Assembly: GCF_028209625.1 (NCBI RefSeq) | Contig: NZ_JAQLDU010000005.1 | Location: 1-64,000 of the forward strand | DNA: 64,000 bases | Source: Collinsella aerofaciens | Lineage (GTDB): Bacteria; Actinomycetota; Coriobacteriia; Coriobacteriales; Coriobacteriaceae | Reading direction: 5' to 3' | Part shown: in pieces, positions 1 through 9,337 of the stretch | Layout: each line of letters opens with the position of its first letter | How positions within the stretch are numbered: the stretch's first letter is position 1 | The notes under the pieces: generated by a model | What the model saw: only the letters and a program-made list of their open reading frames with translations | Told to the model about the DNA's origin: nothing | Database searches by the model: none | Position numbers and translations under genes: made by a program

Positions 1-66
1 AGGCCTGGCGTTAGCATGTCGCGATTCAATCTCGAAAACAGCATTGCCCAGTTGACAAAACTATAG
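1..66 (+). CDS. possible C-terminal end of an upstream gene (partial)
   Basis: Frame 1 is open from the first base to a TAG at 64-66 and encodes 21 residues ending SIAQLTKL. It would be the 3' end of a plus-strand gene that starts outside the window and converges on pepD. The stretch is too short to identify a family, and an open frame of this length can arise by chance, so this is only a candidate. An 8-bp inverted repeat (98-105 with 121-128) lies between its stop and the pepD stop, without a T-run. Confidence 0.3.
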   Translation, partial: RPGVSMSRFNLENSIAQLTKL

Positions 67-134
67 GAACACCCCCCTCATAATGTCATTTGCAATCCGC
101 TAGCACGTGGCTCGGACCGCTGCTAGCGCGACCT

Positions 135-1592
135 TTACGCAGCGAGGCGCTTGAGGACGTCGATGAGCAGCTCGTAGAAGCGCTCGGCAGAAGCGAGCTC
201 CATGCTCTCGTCCGGGGTGTGGACATCGGAGAGCGTCGGGCCCACGGCGATGGCGTCCAGGCCGTGCAGGGCCTCAGCAAACAGGCCGCACTCAAGGCCA
301 GCGTGAATGGACTCGATGCGCAGCTCGGAGCCAAAGAGCTCGCGATAGCTCTCGACAAAAACGTCGCGGACCGGCGAATGCTCGGCATAGCTCCAGCCGG
401 GATACTCGAACTCAAACTTGGCGTCGAAGCCCAAGACATCGGCCAGCGTCTGCAGGCGGTCCTTGAACTCGTTCTGCAGCGAGGTGATCGAGGAGCGCGG
501 GGACAGCATGATCTTGACCTGGTCGTCGGAAGTGGCGACCACGCCGATGTTGGAGGAAACCTCGACGGAGCCGTCGGTGGCGACGTTGCGGCGAATCACG
601 CCATTAGGGGCAAGACGCAGGGCGCGGATGAGGGCAAGCGCGGACTTCTGATCCATGGCCTCGACCTCGGCGTCGTCGGCAATCTCGACGGTGCAGGTAA
701 AGCCGGGGTCGAAGACCTCGAGCTCGGCAGTGACGTCGGCGATGATGTCCTTTGCGATCTGGGCCGCGGCCTCGGCGGCAGCGTGGTCGGCGTAAACCAG
801 CTCGGCCTTGCACTCACGGTTGATGGCGTTGTCCTTAGTGCCGCCGTTAAAGCTAACGATGGCGGGCTCGCCGGCGACCATCAGGCGGTCGATGATGCGG
901 GCCATGATGAGGTTGCCGTTGCCGCGCTCCAGGTTGATATCGTTGCCGGAATGACCACCCAGTAGGCCGGAGATGTCGAGCGTGAGGGTGCTGCCGGTCT
1001 TGTGCTCGCGCACGATGGGGCAGGTGTAGGTAACAACGACGCCGCCGGCGCAGCTGACGGTGGCAACGCCCTCTTCCTCGGAGTCAAGGTTAATCATGGT
1101 GCGGGCGCTAATCTGGGACTTGTCGAGCGTCTCGGCGCCGACCAGGCCAGTCTCCTCGTCGGTGGTGAATACGCACTCGAGGGCGGGATGAACGATCGAA
1201 TCGTCGTTGAGCACAGTAAGCATCAGAGCGACAGCAATACCGTTGTCGGCGCCCAGGGTGGTGCCGTTAGCGGTGAGGACGCCGTCCTTGACGACCAGGT
1301 CGATACCGTCGGTCGTAAAGTCGTGCTCAACAGAGCCCAACTTGTCGCACACCATATCGATGTGGCCCTGCAGCATCACGGTCGGGGCATTCTCGGCGCC
1401 GGCAGAAGCGGGCTTGCGAATGATGACGTTGTAGACCTCGTCCTGGTACACATCGAGGCCGCGCTCCTTGGCAAACGCAACCAGGAAATCGCTGATGCCC
1501 TTCTCGTTGCCAGACCCACGGGGGATCGCGCTGACCTCCTCAAAGAAATGGAACAGCTGGGCGGGCTCGTAGCCGGTGATCTTGTAATCCAT
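135..1592 (-). CDS. pepD: aminoacyl-histidine dipeptidase PepD (M20C)
   Basis: A 485-residue cytosolic metallopeptidase of the M20 family that cleaves dipeptides such as Xaa-His. Zinc-site signatures are visible in order: GHIDMVCDK, LGADNGIAVA, and TTDEETGL with the catalytic Glu pair. Length fits PepD (about 480-490). The open frame extends 35 codons further upstream, but the ATG at 1592 follows a strong AAGGAGG at normal spacing, so that start is used. It is monocistronic: the next gene, clpC, ends more than 300 bases upstream of it behind its own terminator. The family assignment is firm; substrate preference is inferred from the family. Confidence 0.93.
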   Translation of the reverse strand: MDYKITGYEPAQLFHFFEEVSAIPRGSGNEKGISDFLVAFAKERGLDVYQDEVYNVIIRKPASAGAENAPTVMLQGHIDMVCDKLGSVEHDFTTDGIDLVVKDGVLTANGTTLGADNGIAVALMLTVLNDDSIVHPALECVFTTDEETGLVGAETLDKSQISARTMINLDSEEEGVATVSCAGGVVVTYTCPIVREHKTGSTLTLDISGLLGGHSGNDINLERGNGNLIMARIIDRLMVAGEPAIVSFNGGTKDNAINRECKAELVYADHAAAEAAAQIAKDIIADVTAELEVFDPGFTCTVEIADDAEVEAMDQKSALALIRALRLAPNGVIRRNVATDGSVEVSSNIGVVATSDDQVKIMLSPRSSITSLQNEFKDRLQTLADVLGFDAKFEFEYPGWSYAEHSPVRDVFVESYRELFGSELRIESIHAGLECGLFAEALHGLDAIAVGPTLSDVHTPDESMELASAERFYELLIDVLKRLAA

Positions 1593-1917
1593 GGTGCCTC
1601 CTTGGCGCAACTGGTTAGACAGTAAGACATGCGCCTTGTATATTCCCAGACTTTGCGTGCATAAACCAGTCGAAAACGCCGAGCGCCCTTGCATCATCGG
1701 CTAACGGTGGGGAGACGCCACTTTATTAAGATAAAGCAGGTTAGACGGGCCGCGCCGAAGGGACGTTGGACCCTTCATCCAACCTCAACGCTTGATCAAC
1801 GTTTATGCATACGCCATTGATATGTTTAATGAGATCTACTTTGAACGAAGGGGGCTTTCCAACAGAAAAAGGGCGCTCCTTTGGAACGCCCTCGTGGACA
1901 CAAGGTTTTGTTACGCC
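1593..1917. other. intergenic region between clpC and pepD
   Basis: No convincing gene is seen. It holds the clpC terminator (1866-1891) and, at 1757-1783, two overlapping 6-bp inverted repeats: GAAGGG (1757-1762) with CCCTTC (1771-1776), and GTTGGA (1765-1770) with TCCAAC (1778-1783). These stems exclude each other. The pepD promoter must lie in this stretch, but no clear -35/-10 pair stands out. Confidence 0.6.
1866..1891 (-). terminator. rho-independent terminator of clpC
   Basis: On the minus strand a 9-bp stem (GGGCGTTCC with GGAGCGCCC, one G-T pair) with an AAA loop is followed directly by TTTTT. It sits 27 bases downstream of the clpC stop. Confidence 0.88.
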
Positions 1918-4560
1918 CTACAGCGCGCCGGAACCGGCTTGCATCATGCCGCCGGGGCCCGAGGTCACGCCGCCGCTCACGGGCGCGGCGTTGCCAGTGC
2001 GCGGTGCCGCCGGGGCGGTATCACCACCGAGCGTGCCCGCCGGACGCGGTGCCGGGATCTCGCCCGTGCCGTGGCTAAAGACAAACTTGCCATCGGCCAC
2101 GTCGCACAGGACGGTATCGCCCTCGCCCCACTCGCCGGCCAGAAGTTCCTCGGACAGCGGGTCCTCGATGAGCTTTTGAATAGCACGGCGCAGCGGACGC
2201 GCACCGTTGGTGAGGTCGGTGCCCTCGGCCACGATCTTGTCATAGGCCGCATCGGTGAGCTTGATGTTCATGCCGTTGGCAATCAGACGCTGGCGCAGGT
2301 CGTCCACCAGCAGGTGCGCGATCTTGGTGAGATTCTCGCCCGAGAGCTTCTGGAACACAACAATGTCGTCGATACGGTTGAGCAGCTCGGGGCGGAACAG
2401 GCGCTTGAGCTCGCCCATCGCGCGACCACGGATCTCACTCGACGTGAGACCCTGCTCGCCGGTGGTGCCAAAGCCCACGCTCGCATCCTGCGCAATCTCG
2501 CGGGCGCCCACATTGGACGTCATGATGATCACGGTGTTGCGGAAGTCGACCGTCTTGCCCTGGCTATCGGTCAGGCGGCCCTCCTCCAGCACCTGCAGCA
2601 AGATGTTGAAGATATCGGGGTGCGCCTTCTCGATCTCGTCGAACAGCACGACCGAGTACGGGTGGCGACGAACGGCCTTGGTGAGCTGGCCGCCCTCGTC
2701 GTGACCGACGTAGCCCGGAGGGCTACCGATGAGCTTGGAGACCTCGAACTCGCTACCGAACTCGGACATGTCGAAGCTGATGAGCGCGTCTTTGCTGCCA
2801 AAGAGATACTCGGCGAGCGTCTTGGCGAGCTCGGTCTTGCCCGTGCCGGTGGGACCCAGGAAGATAAAGCTGCCGCCGGGACGACGCGGGTCCTTGAGCG
2901 GCGAGCGGCTGCGGCGCACGGCCTTGGCGACGGCCTCGACGGCCTCGTCCTGGCCGATAATGCGGGTCTTGAGCACGCTTTCGGTCTGCAGCAGGCGACG
3001 GCTCTCGCTCTCGGTGAGCGAGGAAACCGGCACGCCCGAAGTCACGGACACGATGTCGGCAATCTGACTCACGTCGATGGTGAGCGGGCTGGCGTCGAGC
3101 TCGGCGGTCCAGGCGGCCTTGGCTTCGGCGAGTTCAATCTCGGCGGCCTTCTGCTGCTCGGTGATCTCGGCGGCCTTGTTCATGTCATCGCTCTCGGTGG
3201 CCTCCTGCGCGGCGGCCTTGAGCTCCTCTATACGATGCTCGGCCTCGCGCACCGGCTCGGGCGCGCGATTCGCGGCGATGCGGGCGCGGGCACCGGCCTC
3301 GTCAATGAGGTCGATGGCCTTATCGGGCAGGAAGCGATCCTGAATGTAGCGGTTGGAAAGGTTCGCGGCGGCCTCGATAGCACCCTGCGTATAGCGCACA
3401 TGGTGGTGCTCCTCGTAGCGCGGCTTGAGCGCGGTCAGGATCTTGACCGTGTCCTCGACGCTCGGCTCCTCGACATCGATGGTCTGGAAGCGACGCTCGA
3501 AGGCCGGGTCCTTGGTGAGGTACTTGCGGAATTCCTCGGCCGTGGTGGCGCCGATAATCTGGAAGGCACCGCGCGCGAGCACGGGCTTGAGCATGGAGCT
3601 CGCGTCGATGGAGCCCTCGGCAGAACCGGCACCGATGATGGTGTGCATCTCATCGATAAACAAGATGACGTCGTCGGCCTCGGTGGCCTCTTGGATCACG
3701 TTCTTGAGGCGCTCCTCAAACTCACCGCGATACTTGGCGCCCGCGACAAGACCCGGCAGGTCGAGCGTCCAGATATTCTGGTTCATGAGGTTCTCGGGCA
3801 CGTTGCCAGCAGCAATCTGCTGCGCCAGGCCCTCGACGATAGCCGTCTTGCCCACGCCGGGATCGCCCAGGATAAGCGGATTGTTCTTGGTGCGGCGCGA
3901 AAGGATCTCCATCATGCGCTGGACTTCCTTTTCGCGGCCAATCACGGGATCGAGCTCGCCGTCGCGCGCCTTTTGCGTGAGGTTGGTGGCGAACTGCTTG
4001 AGCGTGTCGGTGCCGCTCCCCTTTTGCTGAGAGGCATCCGAGCCGCTAAAGAACGGCAGGCCCGCACCGGGACGACCAGCGCCAGCGCCAGCGAGCGGAC
4101 GCTTCTTATCCTGGTCCTTGGCGGTGAGTTTCTCGATAGCCTTTTTGATGGAGGCGGACGACACGCCCAGGCGCATGAGGATGTCCATGGCCATGCCGTT
4201 GCCTTCTTCGACGATGCCGATCAGCAAGTGCTCGGTCGAAACGTAGGTCTGGTTGTTCTCGCGTGCCACGCGGAAGGAGCGTTCCATCACGCTGATGACG
4301 AGCGGCGTAAAGGCGAGCTTGGTAGCCTCGGTCTCCTCGCTGGGCTCGGGAACCGTGGTCTGGACCTCTTTGAGGGTATCCATGATGTCATCGTAGGAGA
4401 TATCGAGCGAACGCAGTGCCTCGGCGGCAATACCCTCGTCCTCCTTAGCGAGCGCAAGCAGCAGGTGCTCGGTGCCCACCTTATTTGAGTGCAGATCGAG
4501 CGCCTCTTGCTTGGCCATGGACATGACCTTGCGCGCGCGATCGGTAAAACGGTCTAACAT
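1918..4560 (-). CDS. clpC: ATP-dependent Clp protease ATP-binding subunit ClpC
   Basis: An 880-residue AAA+ unfoldase that feeds substrates to ClpP and acts in protein quality control. Domains in order: Clp N-terminal repeats (about 1-145), first AAA+ module with Walker A GDPGVGKT at 232-239 and Walker B VILFIDE near 298, a coiled-coil M domain (about 420-490), second AAA+ module with Walker A GPTGTGKT at 569-576, and a ClpB D2-type C-terminal domain. The last 45 or so residues are a low-complexity Gly/Ala/Pro tail, which is unusual for ClpC. The ATG at 4560 is preceded by AAGAGGAA. No CtsR box and no HspR-type HAIR motif was found upstream, so its heat-shock control is not evident here. Confidence 0.96.
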   Translation of the reverse strand: MLDRFTDRARKVMSMAKQEALDLHSNKVGTEHLLLALAKEDEGIAAEALRSLDISYDDIMDTLKEVQTTVPEPSEETEATKLAFTPLVISVMERSFRVARENNQTYVSTEHLLIGIVEEGNGMAMDILMRLGVSSASIKKAIEKLTAKDQDKKRPLAGAGAGRPGAGLPFFSGSDASQQKGSGTDTLKQFATNLTQKARDGELDPVIGREKEVQRMMEILSRRTKNNPLILGDPGVGKTAIVEGLAQQIAAGNVPENLMNQNIWTLDLPGLVAGAKYRGEFEERLKNVIQEATEADDVILFIDEMHTIIGAGSAEGSIDASSMLKPVLARGAFQIIGATTAEEFRKYLTKDPAFERRFQTIDVEEPSVEDTVKILTALKPRYEEHHHVRYTQGAIEAAANLSNRYIQDRFLPDKAIDLIDEAGARARIAANRAPEPVREAEHRIEELKAAAQEATESDDMNKAAEITEQQKAAEIELAEAKAAWTAELDASPLTIDVSQIADIVSVTSGVPVSSLTESESRRLLQTESVLKTRIIGQDEAVEAVAKAVRRSRSPLKDPRRPGGSFIFLGPTGTGKTELAKTLAEYLFGSKDALISFDMSEFGSEFEVSKLIGSPPGYVGHDEGGQLTKAVRRHPYSVVLFDEIEKAHPDIFNILLQVLEEGRLTDSQGKTVDFRNTVIIMTSNVGAREIAQDASVGFGTTGEQGLTSSEIRGRAMGELKRLFRPELLNRIDDIVVFQKLSGENLTKIAHLLVDDLRQRLIANGMNIKLTDAAYDKIVAEGTDLTNGARPLRRAIQKLIEDPLSEELLAGEWGEGDTVLCDVADGKFVFSHGTGEIPAPRPAGTLGGDTAPAAPRTGNAAPVSGGVTSGPGGMMQAGSGAL

Positions 4561-4595
4561 GCTAGTTCCTCTTAGACGAGCTAGTTTTTCAAACG

Positions 4596-4622
4596 CAAAG
4601 CGCCACTCGTGGCGGCGCTTTG
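4596..4622. other. hairpin in the leader of clpC
   Basis: A perfect 9-bp inverted repeat, CAAAGCGCC (4596-4604) with GGCGCTTTG (4614-4622), lies 36 bases upstream of the clpC start. A GCCAC/GTGGC pairing overlaps it. On the minus strand no T-run follows, so it is not a clear terminator for thrE. A -10-like TATACT (minus strand of 4641-4646) lies upstream, which would put the hairpin in the clpC 5' leader. Confidence 0.5.
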
Positions 4623-4765
4623 GTCTCTTTACCCATATGGAGTATATGTTAACCGCTGGGGCCTTTTCCGCATGCAGCCATACGACAACGTCTACAAAAA
4701 AGGAATTGCCAGGTGCGTCTGCATCGGCCCAACGAGCGTGGATTTTCGGACACCCATTCCACGAG

Positions 4766-4823
4766 CGTGGATAATCTCCCGTTTTGAGCCCGTAAACAGG
4801 CCAAAAACGGGAGATTATCCACG
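4766..4823. repeat. perfect 20-bp inverted repeat downstream of thrE
   Basis: Arms 4766-4785 (CGTGGATAATCTCCCGTTTT) and 4804-4823 are exact reverse complements with an 18-base loop. The element lies 35 bases after the thrE stop. The 11-mer ACGAGCGTGGA also occurs just upstream at about 4732 and again at 4761. No T-run follows, so it looks like a REP-type palindrome rather than a plain terminator. Confidence 0.8.
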
Positions 4824-4857
4824 TTCATGTTTTGCGGATCAGTTTCATTTGCCCCAA

Positions 4858-6426
4858 TTAGCTGGTGTGGCGCCAGCGAGAGTCGGTGAGGGTTCTCGCC
4901 ACGCCCAGGCCAACGGGCAGAAACGCCACAATGAGCACTGCACGCACAAACCAGCCGAGCATATTGACCGTGTCGAAGGTGCACATGTAATACATCGAGC
5001 GATACAGATACAAGCCCGGCACCATAATGACAATCGATGGCACCGTGAGGGCGATACGTGGATAGGTGAGCTTGATTTCGGCTAAGCTCGCGAGCAGACC
5101 CGATACCAGCGCGCCGATAAACGCCGCCGCCTCGGGAGGCATGCCAGCGCTCAAGCCCAGAAAGGGAAACAGCGTCGGCGCATCGACGAGCGTAAGGCGC
5201 AAGGTATTAGACACGGCGCCGATGAGCCCTGCCGCCGCGGCCATCTTTATCGGACTGTTGAACATAACCGAGAAGCCAAATACTCCGACAAAGCTCATCA
5301 CCACACGCAAGAGCGTAAGAGCCAACGGTGAGAGCCCGAGCGGAGCGAAGTCATCCGGCGCCAGTCCCACACACTCGGCAACCATCCAGCCCACGAGGGT
5401 CGCCATCACAATAATCGACACGGCATACGAAAGACGCTCAATGCCGCTTCGCATGTCGAGCTTAGCGATGTCGAGACCTGCCGTAATGAGAGGAAAGCCG
5501 GGGATCACAAAGAGCATGGCGCCGATATAGCCTTCTTGGTGCGACATTGCCCCCGGTATGACCTGTCCAAGACCGAGCAATGCCAGCAGATACGAGACGC
5601 AAGCGAGTGCAACGCCGATCGTCAGCGCGCTAAACTGGCCAAGGCCCTGCTTGAGAATATGGGAACGAGCAAAGTTGCCGACACCAGCGCCCACAAATGC
5701 ACAAGCCATCTCGATAGGGCCGCCGCCGAGCAAAAAGACAAAGGCGCCACAAGCACAGGCCGCCGCAAGGCCCTGTTGCCAGGGAGTGTAATCGGGTTTT
5801 GAACTCTCAACGGTCTTGAGCATCTCGTGGTACTCATGCACGGTAAACCGGCGCCCGTAAACCTCGATTTCCTTTAAGAAGCTCTCCATCATCCAAATGC
5901 GATGAGTATTGACTCCCGTTGTGGGTAGGCTGACGACCTCGTTAAAGCAGTGGCCGCCTTCGATGCAGGTGCACTCAAACGACAGGAGACTCAGGTCGAC
6001 GTGAATCGTGACGCCGAGTACGGCAGCAACACGATTCATGGTATCGCGCACGCGCCAGGCACCTGTTCCGCTTGCCAGCATAAGCATGCCGGTGCGGCAG
6101 ATGATGGATGATTTATCGGTGAGCGGCGCATCGACGGCAAGCTCATCGCCTGCCGTCACGATCTGGCGCCAGTCGGTTTTCATATGGAGGGCGCCGGCAC
6201 GAACACCGTGGTGCATGGGGGCTCTCGAAAGCAGCGAGTCAAGGCGCGAAGACTGTGGGGGTTCCGTCGATTCATTCTCAACCTCATCAGCCCCTTCACC
6301 CACTAGGTCAAATGAGTCAAGCGATGCCGGCTCGCGACGGTCGATCAGCTCCTCGTCCTCATCATCAAAGTAATTAAACTGATCGAGCATGTCCTCTTCG
6401 ATCGCGCGCTCGCTCGCATCGTCCAT
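4858..6426 (-). CDS. threonine/serine exporter family protein (ThrE-like)
   Basis: A 522-residue integral membrane protein. The first 100 or so residues are an acidic cytosolic extension; residues about 100-230 resemble the ThrE N-terminal domain (DUF1212) with its conserved Cys-containing segment, followed by about ten hydrophobic helices in two sets, as in ThrE proteins that carry both the DUF1212 and DUF3815 halves in one chain. Such proteins export threonine and serine or small dipeptides; the substrate here is inferred. The ATG at 6426 follows GGAAGGGAG. It is a single-gene unit between lysS and clpC. Confidence 0.8.
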   Translation of the reverse strand: MDDASERAIEEDMLDQFNYFDDEDEELIDRREPASLDSFDLVGEGADEVENESTEPPQSSRLDSLLSRAPMHHGVRAGALHMKTDWRQIVTAGDELAVDAPLTDKSSIICRTGMLMLASGTGAWRVRDTMNRVAAVLGVTIHVDLSLLSFECTCIEGGHCFNEVVSLPTTGVNTHRIWMMESFLKEIEVYGRRFTVHEYHEMLKTVESSKPDYTPWQQGLAAACACGAFVFLLGGGPIEMACAFVGAGVGNFARSHILKQGLGQFSALTIGVALACVSYLLALLGLGQVIPGAMSHQEGYIGAMLFVIPGFPLITAGLDIAKLDMRSGIERLSYAVSIIVMATLVGWMVAECVGLAPDDFAPLGLSPLALTLLRVVMSFVGVFGFSVMFNSPIKMAAAAGLIGAVSNTLRLTLVDAPTLFPFLGLSAGMPPEAAAFIGALVSGLLASLAEIKLTYPRIALTVPSIVIMVPGLYLYRSMYYMCTFDTVNMLGWFVRAVLIVAFLPVGLGVARTLTDSRWRHTS

Positions 6427-6550
6427 CCCGATGCTCCCTTCCTATCGACTAACCCCCATCCTAGGCAGCGACGGCTAAAGGAAACATAAAAGAGACGGCT
6501 GTCGGGCACGGGAGACGCAAAATCGTCAATGCGCCGGTGCGGTCGTTGGG

Positions 6551-6606
6551 TAGTCATTGGGGACGTTCTTGAATGACTAGTCGTTTAAGAACGTCCCCAA
6601 TGACTA
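6551..6606. repeat. REP-like perfect 20-bp inverted repeat (GGGGACGTTC type)
   Basis: Arms 6551-6570 (TAGTCATTGGGGACGTTCTT) and 6587-6606 are exact reverse complements around a 16-base loop that itself contains GACTAGTC. The arm starts with TAG and carries a CATTGGGGAC core that recalls the GGGGACAG-bearing hairpins at the stop codons of rph, asp23 and lgt in this window. It is intergenic, with no T-run. Confidence 0.85.
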
Positions 6607-6667
6607 CATCGATGTGTTGGCAACGTCAGCGAGCGGGTCGCATTTGTGACAAGGTGACGTGAAACGA

Positions 6668-6696
6668 AAGGGCGCTGACCTCCTGGTCGCGCCCTT
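6668..6696 (-). terminator. probable terminator downstream of lysS
   Basis: On the minus strand AAGGGCGC pairs with GCGCCCTT (8 bp, plus an inner ACC/GGT) and is followed by TCGTTTC. The T-run is weak, so the call is tentative. Confidence 0.5.
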
Positions 6697-6744
6697 GAAG
6701 TTGAACGTCAGATTGTCCAAATGCGGCCCGCGCAGCGTCGAGCC

Positions 6745-6771
6745 GTTACGCGGTTCGTAGAACCGCGTAAC
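6745..6771. repeat. 12-bp hairpin next to the lysS stop
   Basis: GTTACGCGGTTC (6745-6756) and GAACCGCGTAAC (6760-6771) form a perfect 12-bp stem with a 3-base loop, starting 3 bases after the lysS stop codon. No T-run follows. It may stabilise the mRNA 3' end. Confidence 0.6.
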
Positions 6772-6774
6772 TAG

Positions 6775-8739
6775 TTAGTACATCTTTGCGCCGGCGGGGA
6801 TGGAAGCGTCGAGCTGGATCAGGTTGAGACGCTCCTCGCCCTCCTCCTCGTGGATGGCGCTGATGAGCATACCGCAGCTGGGGATGCCCATCATCTTGCG
6901 CGGAGGCAGGTTGGTGATGGCGAGCAGGGTCTTGCCGACCAGGTCCTCGGGCTCGTAATAATCGTGAATGCCGGAGAGGATGGTGCGGTCGGTGCCGGTG
7001 CCGTCATCGAGCGTAAAGTTCAGCAGCTTCTTGGACTTCTTGACGGCCTCGCATGCCTTGACCTTCACGGCGCGGAAGTCGCTCTTGGAGAAGGTATCAA
7101 AGTCGACGAACTCCTCAAACAGCGGCTCGACGGCAATCTTGGAATAATCAACCGTGGGCTTGAGCGGCTTGACGAAGGGGCTCGCGGTGTTGCCGGCCTC
7201 GGCAGCTTTGGCAGCAGCGGCACCGGACTGGAAACCCTTCTCGGGCTTCATGTGCGGGAACAGCAGCACGTCGCGGATGGAAGCCTGGTTGGTGAGCAGC
7301 ATGACCACGCGGTCGATACCGATGCCGATGCCACCCGCGGGAGGCATACCGTACTCGAGGGCACGCACGTAATCCTCGTCGTACTCCATGGCCTCATCGT
7401 CGCCGCCGGCCTTCTCGGCCATCTGGGCAGCGAAGCGCTCGGCCTGGTCGACCGGGTCGTTGAGCTCGGAGAACGCGTTGGCGTACTCGTGACCGGCGAT
7501 GACCAGCTCAAAGCGATGGGTCAGGCGCGGATCATCCTCAAAGCGCTTGGCAAGCGGACTAACCTCGATGGGGTAATCGCACACGAAGGTGGGGTTGACG
7601 ATGGTGTCCTCGCCCAGCTCGTCATAGATCTCGGCGATGATCTTGCCGGCGGTCCACTCGGGCTTGATCTCCAGGCCCTTCTCGCGTGCGGCGGCAGCAA
7701 GCTCCTCAACCGGCGTGTCGATGGTGACCTGCTTGCCGAGCACGTCGGAGACGATATCGGTCATGGAACGGCTTGCCCACTCACCAGAAAGGTCGATGGT
7801 CTGGCCCTGGTACTCAATAACCTCGGGGTTGCCGATAGCCTTGTTAGCGGCCTTAATGACACCCTGGGCGAGCGCCTTCATGCCCTCGAGATCGGAGAAG
7901 GCGCGGTAGGCCTCCATCGTGGTGAACTCGGGGTTGTGGGTAAGGTCCATACCCTCGTTGCGGAAGATGCGGCCGATCTCGAAAACACGCTCAAAGCCGC
8001 CGACGATGCAGCGCTTGAGGTGCAGCTCGGTGGCGATACGCAGATAGCACTCCTGATCGAGCGCGTTGAAGTGCGTGATGAACGGCTTGGCAGTAGCTCC
8101 GCCCTGGATGGTCTGCAGGATAGGAGTCTCAACCTCCATGTAGCCATCGGACTCCATAAAGCGGCGGAACGTGGAGAGGATCTGTGAGCGCTTGCGGAAG
8201 GTCTCGCGAACGTCGTCGTTGGCGATCAGGTCGACATAACGCTGACGATAGCGGGTCTCCTTGTCGGAGAGACCGTGGAACTTCTCGGGCAGCGGGCGAA
8301 CGGCCTTGGACAGCAGCGTCGCGCTCTTGGGGGCAACGGAAAGCTGGCCACGCTTGGTGCGCACGACTACGCCGGTCACGCCCAGGATATCGCCCAGGTC
8401 GAGGGCCTTGAGCGTATTCCAGGCGGCCTCGTCCATATCGTTGATGCGGCAGAACAGCTGGATCTCGCCGGTCGCGTCGCGCACGACGATGAACATGATC
8501 TTGCCCTGACCGCGCTTGGCGACCACACGGCCGCCGATCTTCACGACGTCCTCGGTGTCCTCGCCATCGGTGAGCTCGGCGTACTTAGTCTCGATGTCGA
8601 CGACGTAGTCCTCAATCTCGGAGTGCTCGGGATAGGGGTTCTGGCCCGCCTCGAACAGGGCGGCGCGCTTGGCCAGGCGGGTGGCGCGCTCGTCGTTGAG
8701 CGTCGATGCCTGATCGGCGGCGTTCTGGTTCTCTGCCAT
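6775..8739 (-). CDS. lysS: lysyl-tRNA synthetase (class II) with C-terminal tRNA-binding domain
   Basis: A 654-residue enzyme that charges tRNA-Lys. The N-terminal OB-fold anticodon-binding domain spans roughly 45-165 and the class II catalytic core 170-510, ending in the motif 3 region GGIGIGIDRVVMLLT. Ordinary bacterial LysS ends near residue 500; here about 100 further residues (about 548-654, from SDFRAVKVKACEAVKKS to the end) form an EMAP-II/Trbp111-type tRNA-binding domain like the C-terminus of MetRS. The ATG at 8739 follows GAGGAGC. It lies downstream of greA, separated by a terminator-like hairpin. Confidence 0.95.
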   Translation of the reverse strand: MAENQNAADQASTLNDERATRLAKRAALFEAGQNPYPEHSEIEDYVVDIETKYAELTDGEDTEDVVKIGGRVVAKRGQGKIMFIVVRDATGEIQLFCRINDMDEAAWNTLKALDLGDILGVTGVVVRTKRGQLSVAPKSATLLSKAVRPLPEKFHGLSDKETRYRQRYVDLIANDDVRETFRKRSQILSTFRRFMESDGYMEVETPILQTIQGGATAKPFITHFNALDQECYLRIATELHLKRCIVGGFERVFEIGRIFRNEGMDLTHNPEFTTMEAYRAFSDLEGMKALAQGVIKAANKAIGNPEVIEYQGQTIDLSGEWASRSMTDIVSDVLGKQVTIDTPVEELAAAAREKGLEIKPEWTAGKIIAEIYDELGEDTIVNPTFVCDYPIEVSPLAKRFEDDPRLTHRFELVIAGHEYANAFSELNDPVDQAERFAAQMAEKAGGDDEAMEYDEDYVRALEYGMPPAGGIGIGIDRVVMLLTNQASIRDVLLFPHMKPEKGFQSGAAAAKAAEAGNTASPFVKPLKPTVDYSKIAVEPLFEEFVDFDTFSKSDFRAVKVKACEAVKKSKKLLNFTLDDGTGTDRTILSGIHDYYEPEDLVGKTLLAITNLPPRKMMGIPSCGMLISAIHEEEGEERLNLIQLDASIPAGAKMY

Positions 8740-8757
8740 AAGTTAGCTCCTCAAATT

Positions 8758-8790
8758 AAAACGCTCCCCAGGATTCGGTCCCAGGGAGCG
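8758..8790 (-). terminator. terminator or attenuator between greA and lysS
   Basis: On the minus strand CGCTCCC pairs with GGGAGCG (7 bp, then a small internal loop and 3 more pairs), followed by TTTTAATTT that runs into the lysS ribosome-binding site. It should end most greA transcripts; partial read-through into lysS is possible. Confidence 0.75.
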
Positions 8791-8818
8791 AAAACATACC
8801 TTTACGCGGGACCGTGGT

Positions 8819-9289
8819 CTAGCGTGCGATCTTGGCGATGGTGTAGACGCGAGTCTTGCCGGAAGGCGTAACGACCTCGACGGAGTCGCCCTCGCCGTGA
8901 CCGATGATGGCATGGCCGACCGGAGACTCGTTGGAGATCTTGTGCTCGAGCGAGTTGGTCTCGGTGGTACCGACGAGCGTGACTTCCATGACCTCACCGT
9001 TGGGATCGATCAGAGAAACGGTGGAACCGATGGAGACGGTCAGATCGCCCGTGGTGGCAGCAACCTGAGCGTTGGCGAGGATGGCCTGAATCTCGGCAAT
9101 GCGAGCAGCATTCTGGGCCTGCTTGTCCTTGGCGGCGTCGTACTCGGAGTTCTCCGAAAGGTCGCCGAACGCGCGGGCTTCCTTGATGTCCTCGACGATC
9201 TCCTTGGCGTAATCGCCCTCACGCCAAGCGAGCTCCTCGACGAGCTTCTGGCGGCCCTCAGCGGTCAGTACGATCTGGCTTGCGTCCAT
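8819..9289 (-). CDS. greA: transcription elongation factor GreA
   Basis: A 156-residue protein that binds the RNA polymerase secondary channel and stimulates cleavage of backtracked transcripts. The N-terminal coiled coil (about 1-75) holds the conserved ARAFGDLSENSEYDAAK segment with the acidic tip residues (DLSENSEY), and the C-terminal FKBP-like domain ends in SPVGHAIIGHGEGD. Length matches the family (155-160). The ATG at 9289 has GGGGAG upstream. Confidence 0.96.
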   Translation of the reverse strand: MDASQIVLTAEGRQKLVEELAWREGDYAKEIVEDIKEARAFGDLSENSEYDAAKDKQAQNAARIAEIQAILANAQVAATTGDLTVSIGSTVSLIDPNGEVMEVTLVGTTETNSLEHKISNESPVGHAIIGHGEGDSVEVVTPSGKTRVYTIAKIAR

Positions 9290-9337
9290 ACGGATATCTC
9301 CCCAACTATGATGTAACGATCAACTGTCAACAAAACG

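Larger units (their letters stand above)
6427..6774. other. intergenic region between lysS and thrE
   Basis: No gene is seen. It contains three inverted repeats described separately: 6551-6606, 6668-6696 and 6745-6771. Confidence 0.6.

Noticed and set aside
1792-4488. 898-codon open frame on the plus strand
   Set aside because: It is antisense to clpC and has no recognisable domain; long antisense frames arise from the strong third-position GC bias of this genome.
4596-4622. Terminator of thrE
   Set aside because: The stem is good, but on the minus strand it is followed by GCGTTTGAAAAAC with no T-run, and it is more than 230 bases beyond the gene.
8740-8818. T-box leader before lysS
   Set aside because: The greA-lysS gap is too short and lacks the conserved T-box sequence; the hairpin there is a simple terminator.
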